Shown: positions 34,824 to 46,675 of the stretch, one piece after another
Position numbering within the stretch: the first letter of the stretch is position 1
Layout of the letters: each line of letters opens with the position of its first letter
NCBI GenBank assembly: GCA_000231825.2
Contig: JH720313.1
Span: forward strand, 752,645 to 816,644
Direction: 5' to 3'
DNA from: Tetrahymena elliotti 4EA
Lineage: Eukaryota; Ciliophora; Oligohymenophorea; Hymenostomatida; Tetrahymenidae
Length of the DNA stretch: 64,000 bases
Position numbers and translations under genes: made by a program
The notes under the pieces: model-generated
Told to the model about the DNA's origin: nothing
Databases searched by the model: none
Seen by the model: the letters and a program-made list of their open reading frames with translations, nothing else

Positions 34824-37800
34824 ATGGGGAACTAATGTTGCTCTTCAGTCCGATATACAGAAGCACAATTTAATGAAATTTAAACTTAGAAGGCTATTCA
34901 TGGTATGATAGAATAACCATATTTTAATAGTATAGTAAGAATTTATTATTGCTACTTTTATTATTATTTAGCCAGCAGCTTAAAAAATAAACATATTCTT
35001 TATTTTAAAAAAAGGATAACTATAGCTTTAGTTGTGGCTAGAATAGAGTTGTTATTATGAAAGGAAATAGCTAGGTTTCAAATAAGAGTGTATATGAAAT
35101 GTGTTTATTAATCAATGATTTATTCTCAGTATTTGAAGATTAACTTCATAAATTGCTGGTAACTGAAAACTTAATTAGCTTTTTTAGAAATAATCCAAGA
35201 CAAATAACAAACAAATTAGTTGTTGATAGCTTGGTTGAGCTATTTAGTGAATAATATACCTACGAAAAAATTATTTAAATAATTGAAGTAAGAGTATTTT
35301 TAATCTTTAAATATTTGTATGTAGCATTGCTAACTTTAAATCTTAAAACTCATAGGTAAGTGATGGGAGAGCTAATAAATCAAATTTGGTAGCCAATAAT
35401 TAAGGGTATGGCTTTAATCAATAGTTTTAGAAAGGGATGAACTAAAGTTATAATTAGCAAAATAATGATCTCAAAAGCAAGTATAGTTAAATAGGCTATG
35501 AGTCAATAAATGATTAAGATCAGTTTGGATTACCCTATCACTAATCAGGTTATTAAGATAATATACCTGCGATTTCTAATTAGGTATTAAATTATTTTAA
35601 ATATTAATTGAGGCATTTTTAAATCATAACAAAAAGCTAAATTGTTTACTTAAAAAGTTTATTTTTAATCTATTTTAAATTTTTTCATAATTAGATTTTT
35701 GATAAAATAATAAATTTAATTTTAGAATATTTTTTATTTTAACTATACTTTTAAAAACCAAAGTAGGTACATTAAAATTAGTTTTCAGCATAAAACTCTA
35801 AAGAAATTATTGATTTTCAACCTAACCCTTAGGATATTCACCAGATTTATGAAGTGAATTAATTTAATGATAGTAATAGGTAGATGCAGTTTGATGAAGT
35901 AAATTAACCAAGCAATTAATTTTTAAATGAAGAGGAAGGTTAGGCTTAAAATTATTCAAATAGAGTACACAATAATCCAAATACTATGTATAAATCAGGA
36001 TTTTAGTCTCCTTCAAAATAAGAAGACTAAAAATCAATATAAAATTAATTAAGTTAACTGTAAATAAGCTCTAAAAGATAGCCAACAGTTGATTAAAATA
36101 TTGTTTAAGTATTAGAGTTTGTAGCAAATAAGATGGGATCATATTAATTAGAATAAACAAGCTAGAAGGATATTTGGTAGATTTGGAGAATATTTGATAC
36201 TAGCACTGGCTTTATGAATTACCACAAAAAATATAACTTACTCCCTTACAGTAAAAAAGCCATGAGTATTTACTAAAAAGAAGCAACAGTACTTTAACTA
36301 ATTGAAGATTCTAAATTAAATATAACACCAAGATTAATGAAATATGATGCTAAAAATAAAGAAATAAAGTTTGAGGGAGGATATTGCACCTTATGGGAGT
36401 ACTCATTAGAACTGGCTAAAAATTAATTAAGATTTAGTGAAAAAGACCTTCTCTATATTACTTTAGAATTAGTCAGAATGGTTTAGGATCTATAAAAATT
36501 AAGTATTTATCATGGAAACATAAAGCCACAAAACATTGTTTTAATTCAAACAGCAGAAGGTAAATATTAAATAAGGTTAATAAATTTTGAAAACTGTGTG
36601 AGAAGCTAAAAGGATATTTATCCAACAGCAAAAACTGAAGGCTATTATGATTTAATTCATAAATTCAGACTTAACTCGGACATAATGTCCTCATAAATCT
36701 ACCAAATAGGAAGAACAATATTAAATATCATAATTAAATAAGAATTTAATACCAATTAGCTACATATCAGGTAAGTTATTCTTTTAGTTATTTCTTTTAC
36801 AAAAAGAAAATTTGATATTTAAACTGAACCAAAATTAATTTAATTAAAATTTAAGATTTTAAAAAATAAAATGCATCAATTAATCTTGCAAGGCATCTTT
36901 CATCTTATTTTTTTTATTTTTTCTACAAATTATTGTTAAGATTATTTAAAATTTTTTTTAAATTTAGAAAAAATCATCCAATGATAACTGCAGAAGCTCT
37001 AAAGGCATACTTTAAAGAATACCCAGTTGTAATAAATATAATTTTAAAAATGCTTAGACAGCCTAGTAATAACTCCAGTAATAATGCAAGTTAATATTAA
37101 AACTAAGCAGCCTCTAAAGCAGCTAGTAATTTATCTGAAAGAAATAGGGAAGAGGGTAATCAATTAAGCAGTGCTTCAGGAGAATAAACAATAAACGCAC
37201 TTGGAATTTTATATACAATGCAACAGCTTGATAGAGATTTAGTCTAATTTAGAGAATAAATACGTAGTGGTTAATTCTAAAATTTCATTCATGATGTTAA
37301 AAATGTTGTTAAAATGATTGGAAGAAGGAGAGTAGAAATGGGGGCATGGGATTAGTCTATGACACCAGATGTATTTAAAAGGGAATTGATGTATGTGCTT
37401 TCATTGCAATAATATGAAAGAGGTTGTGAGTTGTGCAATTATCTTCTAAACTTTAAATCATCTCCTAATTACAACCTAATTGCTAACAATGCAAATAACA
37501 TGAATAATAATGTAAATAATGCTAATAATAATCCAAATAACATTAATAATAATATCAATAGTACTAGTAATTTATAGCAATCTCCTTCAGGTAATATTAA
37601 TGGGACAAAAGTATCTCCTGCTAATAATTCTAACACTAATATCCATTAATATGATTTAAATAATCCCAATCAAATTATGTAGACAATTTATTTAAAGAAA
37701 CCTGTTTAGATAGCTCCAAAGCTGGATTTAATTAAATACAGAGGGTATCAGCATGAATTTTTAATAAAAGCTCAATAAGTTTTAAAGCATGTTTTTTCTT

Positions 37801-40672
37801 CCTAATTAAATGATATTATTCTTGCATACTTCTAAATCAAAGAAGAGCTTTCAATGTATTATTACTCAAATTCTATGTTAAATGAGGCAATTAAAGAGTT
37901 AGAAGATTTAGTTTAAGAAAAAAAGAATTTAACTGGAGGAGATGAAGTCAGTATTTCTAAAAGTTTTATGATTTTAGGAGAAATATATTTATAGGCGAAA
38001 AATTATGACAAATCCATTAAAAGTTTAGCACAATCACTTTACTACATTACAAAAAAATCAAATAACTTGATGCATTTCTAAGTAGCCTAAATACTAATTA
38101 GTATGGCAGAAGTTTATAGCCATTAAAATGATTCCTTAAGATCAATTTAATCTGCTATGATAGCATATGATGTGGGTTCATAAACTTCTCCCAATTCTTT
38201 ATTTTTTGCTGAAATATGCATCTAAATATCTTCTATTTATATGAGACTCTATAAAGATATTGGTAAAGCTATTCCTTACTTTGAGCAGGGAATAAAAATA
38301 AAAATAGAATGTTTTAAAGATACATTTTTGAATTAATATCTGGACTTAAACATACTAGAGATTGGGTCTTACTATGAGCAAATACAAAACTATGCAATGG
38401 CCAATGAATATTATGAAATACTTTTATATATACGTATAAAAAGACTACCATTTAAAATTATTTCTTCACCTTAAGTTGCTCAAGCTCATACTTTGATAGG
38501 CTTTGTGCATGAAAAAATGAATTAGCTAGATAAAGCTCAAGAAAACCATCAAAAAGTAAACAATTTTTATTTTGGCAGCATCATCATTAACATATTTTGG
38601 AATAAAAATAAATACAAAAAATTTTAATTTTGATTGAATTTGGATTAAAAATCTTATCTTATCAAAAAATTTTTTAATTTATAACAAAGGCATTGCTGAT
38701 GAGAAAGCATTTATTTGGAGAAATTAACTAAGAAGTGGCTGATAGCATGATAAATTTGTCTATGATTTAGATAAGAAAAGGTTAATACTAAGAAGCTCTC
38801 AAAATGCAAGAATAAGCTCTCAAAATTAAAGAAAAACTCATGCCTGATTCAGCAGAAGTTGCACAATGCATTAATAATTTAGCCATTTTACTAGAGACAT
38901 TAGGCAATTTTGATAGTGCTATTACTTATCATGAAAAAGCCCTTGTTATTAAAAGGAAAATATATGGTGAGTAAAGCTCTTCTACAGCCACAAGTTATAA
39001 TAATTTAGCTTTAACATACTAAAATAGTGGGTAGCATGATAAAGCAATTCCTTTGTTTAAAAATGCTTTATAGATTCGTGAAAAAATAGATGAAAATAGT
39101 GAGGAAGTTATATCTGTATTAACTAATTTGTAGGCTATTCATATGGAATTAAAAGATTATGATTAAGCTAATCAATACAAAGAAAAAATTATGAATATAA
39201 GAAAAATAATTAACCAAAAAAAATAAAAAAGAGATTTGTCAAAAGCCAGAGAAGAATAGCTAATTTACAGAACAATAAATCCTAGTTAAACAGTTTTAAA
39301 CTAAAACTTAGTGCTTAGCAATCAGCTAAATTAACAAAGTTAATTAAATCTCTCTAAGTTACCTGGAAATTAGTAAAACAAAACAGAAATTTATTCTTAA
39401 GATGTAGTATTTCATAATTAAGATTTACAACAATAAAATCAAATGAACTCACAGCTTCATAACTCAATTAACTTATTGAATTAAAATAGTCATAATTAAT
39501 TCTAGTAACAGTAGAGTTTCTTTAACTAATAAACTAACTATTCAAGTTAAATACCTCAAACTGCAAACTTTTTCTTTTCAAGTAACCACATAAACTAAAA
39601 TGTTTAATCTGATTTAAATTAAAATATTTTACCACTCTAGCCAAATTCAGTAACTTTCACAGAATTAAATCACTTTAATAATAATAATGGACATTAAGAT
39701 TAAAATTTGTAAAACTAATAGTAGTAGTAATAATAACAAATTAACCTTAATAATTCAACTTTTAACAACGATCACTAGCTTTAATTTTAATAGGGATCTA
39801 TACAATTAAATCAGTAAAATTCCTAATAAAATGGTATTAATAAGTAATAGTAACAATCACAAGTTAGCAAGAATAAATAATATGAATAATAAAATACAAC
39901 ATTTAATTACAATAATAATTCACAATTGATATCATCTTAGATTAATAACAATAATAGTTAGCAATAATTCTAATAAGGTTCTATGTAATTTAACAATCAA
40001 GGTTCTGAATAAAATAGTTTTAATTAGTAGTATTCATAGGTCAATTAAAATAAATAATATGAATAACAAAACACAATATTTAATAATAATAATAATAATA
40101 ATAATAACAACAATTCGCAATAAATGTAATCTTAGTATAATAGCAATAATAGTTAACAACAACCCTAATCTATGCAATTTAATCAGCAAAACTCTCAGTA
40201 AAATAGTATTAATTAGTAGTAATAGCAATCATAAGTTATAAAAAATAAATCGTACAACTAGCAGAATACTACATTTAACCATAATATCAATTCATAATAG
40301 ATTTAATCTTAGATTAATCCTCTATAGCAGCCTGACTAGCATTTATAATAAATTTAGTAAGTCTAATAACAGCAATAATAAAATGAATATAACAATATAT
40401 TCTTATAAAAAAGTTAAAATAATTAGAGTAGTTAGAATGTAGGTAATCCATTCAATTCATAAAACCAAAATTTAAGAAACCAACCAGAATAGCAATTTCC
40501 ATAAGTGAATGCATAAAGTTAAATTCTTTAGTAAAATAACACAGTGCCTTAATAGGTAGGAGAAAATATGAAATTTAGTAACAACAATAACAATTTACAA
40601 TACTAATCAAATAGACCTACTCAACTTTAAAGTACAAAAGACTTTAATGCAATTATAAATAGAGTTGAATGA
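34824..40672 (+). CDS. N-myristoylated pseudokinase-TPR protein with Gln/Asn-rich tail
   Basis: Six exons: 34824-34934, 35015-35287, 35356-35583, 35764-36770, 36968-38555, 38690-40672; 1729 residues. The start MGNQCCSSV is a strong N-myristoylation signal with adjacent Cys for palmitoylation, so membrane attachment is likely. A protein-kinase fold spans about residues 325-560, but key residues are changed: HGNIKPQN (about 454-461) replaces HRDxKxxN, with the catalytic Asp replaced by Asn, and INFEN (about 476) stands in for DFG. It is therefore probably a pseudokinase. An Asn-rich linker follows, then TPR repeats of the kinesin-light-chain/NB-ARC-associated type (ADSMINLSMIQIRKGQYQEA; EVAQCINNLAILLETLGNFD; ATSYNNLALTYQNSGQHDKA). 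The last about 470 residues are almost pure Gln/Asn/Ser with threefold internal repetition. A scaffold role is inferred; partners are unknown. Confidence 0.88.
39792..40330 (+). repeat. About 185-190 bp tandem repeat, three copies, inside the Gln/Asn-rich coding tail
   Basis: Three successive copies start near 39792, 39975 and 40163. Each encodes a version of S-x-Q-x-N-Q-x-x-S-x-Q-N ... QSQV-x-x-NK-x-Y-x-QQNT-x-FN. The second contains a (AAT)n run at about 40081-40107 encoding consecutive Asn. Copies differ by substitutions and small in-frame length changes, so the reading frame is kept. Confidence 0.75.
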
Positions 40673-41487
40673 TTTTATACCTTCTTTACATTTTTTTTGT
40701 TATTTTTTGAAGTGAATGTAAAAAATTTTGTTTCCTATTTTATTTCCAATTCTAATTTAATATTTTTTACTCAAAAACTTTTTCAATTTAAAAATAATCA
40801 TTTAGATGATAAAGAATGGTAATCTTTAGATCAATATTTATTCTAAATTCCAATAAACAAATAATAGATTATTCTAATTTAACTTAAAAGTGTTCTCTAC
40901 TCTAATTCAAAAAATATTTTAAAATTATAAAATTTATTTAAACTTTTATCACAAGAGATAGATAGTTCAAAGAATATTTTTAAATTTCTCTCTATATAAA
41001 TATTAATGTTTCAAGGGATTGATTTTACATAAATAATTGAATGTTAGATGAAAAACTGTCTTTTATGGAATTAAATATTCGTATCTAATTTTAAAGTTTT
41101 CGATTAAGAAATAATAGAGAAGGAATATAATGTAAAGAGTAAAATAAAATGATGATGGATTTAAAATAAAGTTATCATTGTTTAAATTGGTGGTTGAGAT
41201 ATTCTAACTTTATGTCAAAGATATTATATATCCTACACATTTCAAAGTATATTCTTATAAAAATCAGATAAGCAATTAATGAGAGTAAAATCTTTTATAA
41301 TATGAATTGGTAAAATGGGCCTTATTAGGATTTTTTTTCTCCTAATAAGATTGGGTTTAATAATATAAAGATTATTTTTGATAAACAAAAATTTGTGTTG
41401 TTTTGACTTTAAAGTGCAATTAAAAGAAAATTAAAGCAAATAATTATAGGCAAAGTAGGTTTTATAAGTTACCTAGTAAATAAAAAA
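40673..41487. other. A+T-rich intergenic region
   Basis: About 0.8 kb. A short near-palindromic 'cctaataagattgg / ccttattagga' patch at about 41318-41356 was noticed. No gene. Confidence 0.6.
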
Positions 41488-43798
41488 ATGAAGAATTATG
41501 TGATTACATCCATATTAATGAGTATGGGTTTCTTCTTAATGTTAAAGACCATAGATTAAAATAAAGATTCATAAAACGCAATTAAGCTCTTTAAGGTAAA
41601 AACCTCTTTATTAAATTTATTAAAAGATCAATTAAACCCATTTTTATTATCTCAATACATAATTAAAGATTTAGCAAAAGTAAAAAGATAAATGATTAAA
41701 CAAGTTTAATGATAAAGTTTTAAATATTTTTTTATATTTAGGAAAAATAGTATGAAAACTCATAAGAAAAATAATAATATTCAGAATTGATTGAAAATGT
41801 TTAGCAAGTTAGAATGTTAGATGCAATAACTTAGCCAAATATTTACAAAGATGTTTTCTAAGGTGATTGGAATTCGTTACCAAATTTTGTAAAATATTAA
41901 TATTGATTGTATTTATTTGCTAGAAAATTATTTTTAATCTCAAAAATAAACAATTTTCTTTTAATTCTAATCAAAGACTGGAGATTAATTTAACTTTTTT
42001 AATGGAGATCATGGCATTATTCTCCTAGGAATGGATTACTAATCTAGTGAAAATTAGTATGATGAAATATACTTTTTATTGCTCGATCCTTAATATGATG
42101 ATGAAAAAAAAGTTTATTTAACAATTTCTTCATTAAATTAATGCCTCTTGACTCAAACTAGGTAAAATAAGATGAATAATTAACAAATTTTAACACAATT
42201 TAAAATATAAATATAGTTGGTTTTGTTAAAACTAATAAATGTCAGTCAAAACTTACTACAAAAATATGAAAAAATCATCTACTACTTTTAATGTTAACTT
42301 CGAGATGAACATCACTCCAATAGATGCTACTGAGGCTTTGACTTAAAGCAACTGTTAATTTTACATAAATATTCAAAATGTTTAAGGATCAAGTGATAAA
42401 GTAGGATTATCTGCCACTTTAAAAGTGTAAGACGGTGATTATACTATTCCATTCTTACTATATAATCTATTTATATCTGCTTTTGGTTTACAATAACTTT
42501 ACTCAGTCATGGCACTTACAAACTATATTTAGATTACAAATGAAATCATTTCAACTAAACTTTCAATGCTGACATTAGGCTTCATAACTATATATGATTC
42601 TTACGTTTCACTTGCCCATTTATACATGGCTTTACAATATACAGTAAATAAATTTATTAACTCTATGAACTACATACAAATAATTCAAATTTTTTTATTG
42701 AAATAAATCCTAAATAAAATTTACTTTTATAAATTAGAGTTACTTCTATTATTTTATCTTGCCAACTTTGATATATTTTGTAATGACAACAATTGTTGAT
42801 ATGAAACTGCTAATAATTGTATGGAAAAATCGTTGCTACATCACTTTCACCACTCCCTAATAAATTAGAAAAGGATTTGCACTATTTTATGCTAAATTTT
42901 GTAATTTAATTTCAAAAAATTATTCAAAAATTAACTTTTTAAATTAAAATAAACTAAAGATTTATGCTTGATAGTCTTCTTTACACTCACTTACTTCTTC
43001 TACCTTTATAATGAATATGTTATTTTATGGCCTCTCTTTATAGTTCCTTAAATAGTCCACAACTTCATGAAAGGAAATACTCCTCTCTTTTCTAAAAATT
43101 ATATGTTTGGCATGATCTTTTCAAGAGCTATAATTCCAGTATCTTATCTTTATTTAAACTATTTTTAAATTGCTCATTTATTTTTTTAGTTTTATTTTAG
43201 AGCATGCCCATATAATATCAGAAACTTGGCTCCATGCCTTTGGTTGAGTATAACATATCCTCTTTTGTTTGCCTTCTTTGTAAATTTTCGCAATAACATT
43301 TTACATCAATTTGCTCATTTAAAAATTATTAAATTAGATTTTAGTTTTATTTTTACAATACAAAATTGGACCTCGTTTCTTCGTTCCTAGAAGATTTAAA
43401 GGAGGATACGACTACTATAAAAGTTATTACTCTAATGATCCAGTTATGGTAAGATATTTATTTAAATTTATTGCTTGTTTAAATTTCAAACTAAATTTAT
43501 TTGAATTTAGGATGAAGATTGCCCTATTTGCATGTCTAAACTGAAAGATGATGTAGATGAGGAGTAAGGTCATAGTTCTAGTGAAGAATATGTTTCTTAA
43601 TTACGTGGAGCAGGATCATCTGAAAGTGATGGAGTTGATAACAACAATGCTATAAATAATGAGAAATTAGTAAAAAAAATTAAGATAATTCAAACACCAT
43701 GTAACCATAAATATCATATAAGCTGCTTTAAATCTTGGATAAATATAAAGTTAGAATGTCCTTCTTGCAGAAATCCTCTTAAACCACTTATTGATTGA
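41488..43798 (+). CDS. Multi-pass membrane RING-H2 E3 ubiquitin ligase, Tul1/FLY1-like
   Basis: Eight exons: 41488-41679, 41742-41888, 41977-42161, 42217-42643, 42738-42900, 42960-43279, 43338-43448, 43511-43798; 610 residues. An N-terminal hydrophobic anchor (ILMSMGFFLML) is followed by a lumenal domain of about 220 residues and then a bundle of about six or seven membrane segments (LLYNLFISAFGLQQL; LTLGFITIYDSYVSLAHLYM; IFFVMTT-type; CLIVFFTLTYFFYLY; LWPLFIVPQIV; WLSITYPLLFAFF). IGPRFFVPRRF precedes the RING, as in Tul1/FLY1 ligases. The C-terminal RING-H2 has CPIC at 519-522, an acidic 45-residue insertion, then CNHKYHISC and CPSC. Yeast Tul1 works in the Golgi/endosomal Dsc complex to ubiquitinate membrane proteins; a similar role is inferred. 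The first exon boundary is the least certain (an alternative GT donor lies upstream). It converges with the sirtuin gene. Confidence 0.9.
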
Positions 43799-44030
43799 TT
43801 TATTTAAAATTGATTAATAAAAAAATAGCTAAATTTTTTAAATTCAGCTAGCTACTTAAGATAAAAAATGAATAAAAGAATAATAAATCCAATAACTTTT
43901 AAAAAAATATGGAATTTTTTCAAAAATTTAATAAAATATAAAATGACGAAATGAATTTAACTTAACATTATGCATACTCTAAAATAGTACATATTGTTTT
44001 CATTTACATAACAAATATTAAATCTATCTT

Positions 44031-45673
44031 TCATTTATAGCTTTCAACTTTATGATCAGCAATCCAATCACTTATATTATTTCCAAACTCGTATTTTAGT
44101 TTAGATGTAAGGAATATTAATGAACCTAAAGAACTCATACTAAATAATTATCCGTTTCGTAATAGCTCATTATCATATGTGAAATCACTTTTTTCTTTAT
44201 GATTCGAATAGAAATGTAATTTTATTTTTTCTATGTTAAATGTATCTTCAGCTTAAAAATAATATGGATGTCCTTACATAGTATTAAAATTTTAAGTTCC
44301 ATTCTCTTTTCTTGACCAAATTTCTAATTATTTGATAGCACTAATATGGCTACCATCAAAACTTTCACAATCAACAAATAAATCAAAATTGCAGAATCCA
44401 GTTTTCTAAAATCTTAATGTTATATCCCTTTTTTAATAAATGAAATTTATTGTTGGTGAATTTATTTATTTGGTTTGGTTTGTAATAGTTAAAAAAAATC
44501 ATTTTATTGAATAGTTTTTTAACTAATTTATCAAATAAAAGTTGAAAAATAAGTATAAATTCTACTTAAACTAATTTTACCTTTAAATATTAAATTTATC
44601 TGGTTATAAATTCAGTTTTTTAAGAATCAAATCAAAAATAGGCTCACTTAATCCATTTATTTTCAGTGCCTTATTATCATAACTAGTTTTCTATAAGTTT
44701 ATTATTACTATCGGAATTCCTCTTTGTTAAGAAATCCAAACTAGTCTTGCTGCTGATTAAACTGTTAAGCTAGTTCCTACAACTATGCACAAGTCTGCAT
44801 TTTCAATTTATTCTTATGCCTTTATATTTTAAAGAAATATCTAAATGATTCTTAGATAAATGGAAATTAAATAAATTTTCTACTTTACTTTAGGTAGAAA
44901 TATTGAAATAAAGGAAATAAAGAAATTGAATTCCTAATTGTTATGAATTTGATAAATTTAATTACTTATTATTTTATATTTAGCTAGACAGATTCTCCAA
45001 AAAATACTAGAGTATCATGCAATTATCCATCGCAACCATTTTTTTAGCAGATTCTCCCTGTATTATGAGGATCCCCCCATTTTAAATGCTCTAGCCGAGT
45101 ATAAAAATCCCTATGATGAATAAAGTTACACTTCTCACATCTCTCTGAAATAATATTTCCATGTAGCTCATGGATATCTTTTCTAGGAATTCCACTTTAA
45201 TGATGTAAATTGTCTACATTCTATGTAATAACTGATTTTATCAATTTTTCTTTGTATAACTTTGAAATAGCCATGTGACTAGGAGATGGGAATGCATTTA
45301 TTGCTTTTATTTTTATTGGTTTTCCTTTTTCTTCCAAAAACTTTTTTTTATTCTCCTCTAATTCCCACTTACCAGGCCCAGTTTTTAAAATAGTATTAGC
45401 ACCACTTCTATAATCAGGTATACCTGAAGCAGTGCTAACTCCTGCTCCTGTTAAAATTACTGCTTTCTTACTTTTCTACAACAGCTCAATTAGCTAATTA
45501 ACTTTAGCATCAATTACTTCTGCAGAATCTTGATGCTCTTAAGTATCTTTAAGTCTAGGGTTAAATAAGAACTTATCCTTCTAATGATATACAGAATTTT
45601 AGGAAAAGTATTTACTGTATTCACTGTTCTTAATACTACAAAAAGTTGAATTTATTATCCTATTTAACTTCAT
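44031..45673 (-). CDS. Sirtuin (Sir2 family NAD+-dependent protein deacylase)
   Basis: Three exons in transcript order: 45673-44966, 44819-44581, 44427-44031; 447 residues. NAD-binding motifs GAGVSTASGIPDYRS (76-90) and TQNVDNLHH (150-158) are present, with catalytic His171 in ELHGN. The zinc ligands are Cys179, Cys182, Cys209 and Cys214 (CEKC and CQKNGC). FFGES (224-228) follows, then ADLCIVVGTSLTVQSAARL and GIPIVIINLQ on exon 2. All catalytic residues are intact, so an active deacylase is expected. The third exon adds about 130 residues (F-C-N-F-D-L-F-V-D-C..., W-I-A-D-H) that are not part of the sirtuin core and that I do not recognise. The N-terminal 55 residues are basic and Ser/Asn-rich, and a targeting role is possible. 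Compartment and substrate are not decided by the sequence. Confidence 0.95.
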
Positions 45674-46675
45674 CTTATTTATAACTCTTAATTTGATAAA
45701 TGAGTATGAAAAATACTTCTTTGTTAGTAGATCAAATAATTTCTAATAGTTTTTATTTATTACGATCAAATAATTTCTGGATATAATTAGAAGTTAATTA
45801 TGATCCAATTTTCATAATTACATTTCATTGATTATTTTTTTGGAAAATAAAACCTAAATCTACAAAAGTTCAAGAATTTATTTAATCATTTTTAAAATTA
45901 AAATATTAAATAATTTTTTATAAATGTATTTTTCCTCTTTGTTGGTTAAACTAATTATCTAAAGATGATATATATTTATTGATTTATCAACTCATTTCAC
46001 ATCTGGCCCCTGCTGATGAGATATTTAGATTTTTTATTGGTAAAGTAATTTATTTCTTTTAGACTTTAGACTTGATGATAATTCTTACTTTTGATACTTT
46101 TTTTAATATTTTTATACAATTTCTGCAGAGGCGAGAGTTTTAGGAATATTTAAGAACAAAAATCATAAAAATTTTTCTTCTTCTTCCTCCTTTACATCAT
46201 TAATCATGAATTTTAAAAAAATTTAAATACCCATATCTACTTTAGTAACAATCTAATAGAATTTTAATAAATTTTGGCAAAAAAATCTCTTAAATTTGAA
46301 AATTTAAGTTTTTTGAAAATAAAAGCGCTGAATTTAGTATTCATACTCCATTTACATGCAATTAATTTTAAATTGAGAAAATAAAAACGAAAAAATAAAT
46401 TATTTAAAAAGTATTTTTAATAAAATAAAATTGAAACTGGTTTTAATTTAATTTATTTCTTAGCAAAGTTATTAGAAAACAAAATAATTCTCCAAAAATA
46501 AAAGAACAATTAAATAAAAATGAAAAAAAATGAAAGTGAATTCTAAAACATATTCTAAACATTTTTTTCATACAAAATAGAAGCTTGCATTAATAGAGGT
46601 AGATAGATAAACTAAGAAGTTTTAAACTTTTAATTGCAAAAATTGTGCTTCTCTTCATTAAAAATTTTTTCTCAA
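45674..46675. other. A+T-rich intergenic region
   Basis: About 1 kb between the sirtuin start and the 3' end of the Asn-rich protein gene (both minus). No feature recognised. Confidence 0.65.

Noticed and set aside
40034..40241. Short frames on both strands over the (AAT)n region
   Set aside because: Low-complexity shadows of the poly-Asn/Gln coding repeat.
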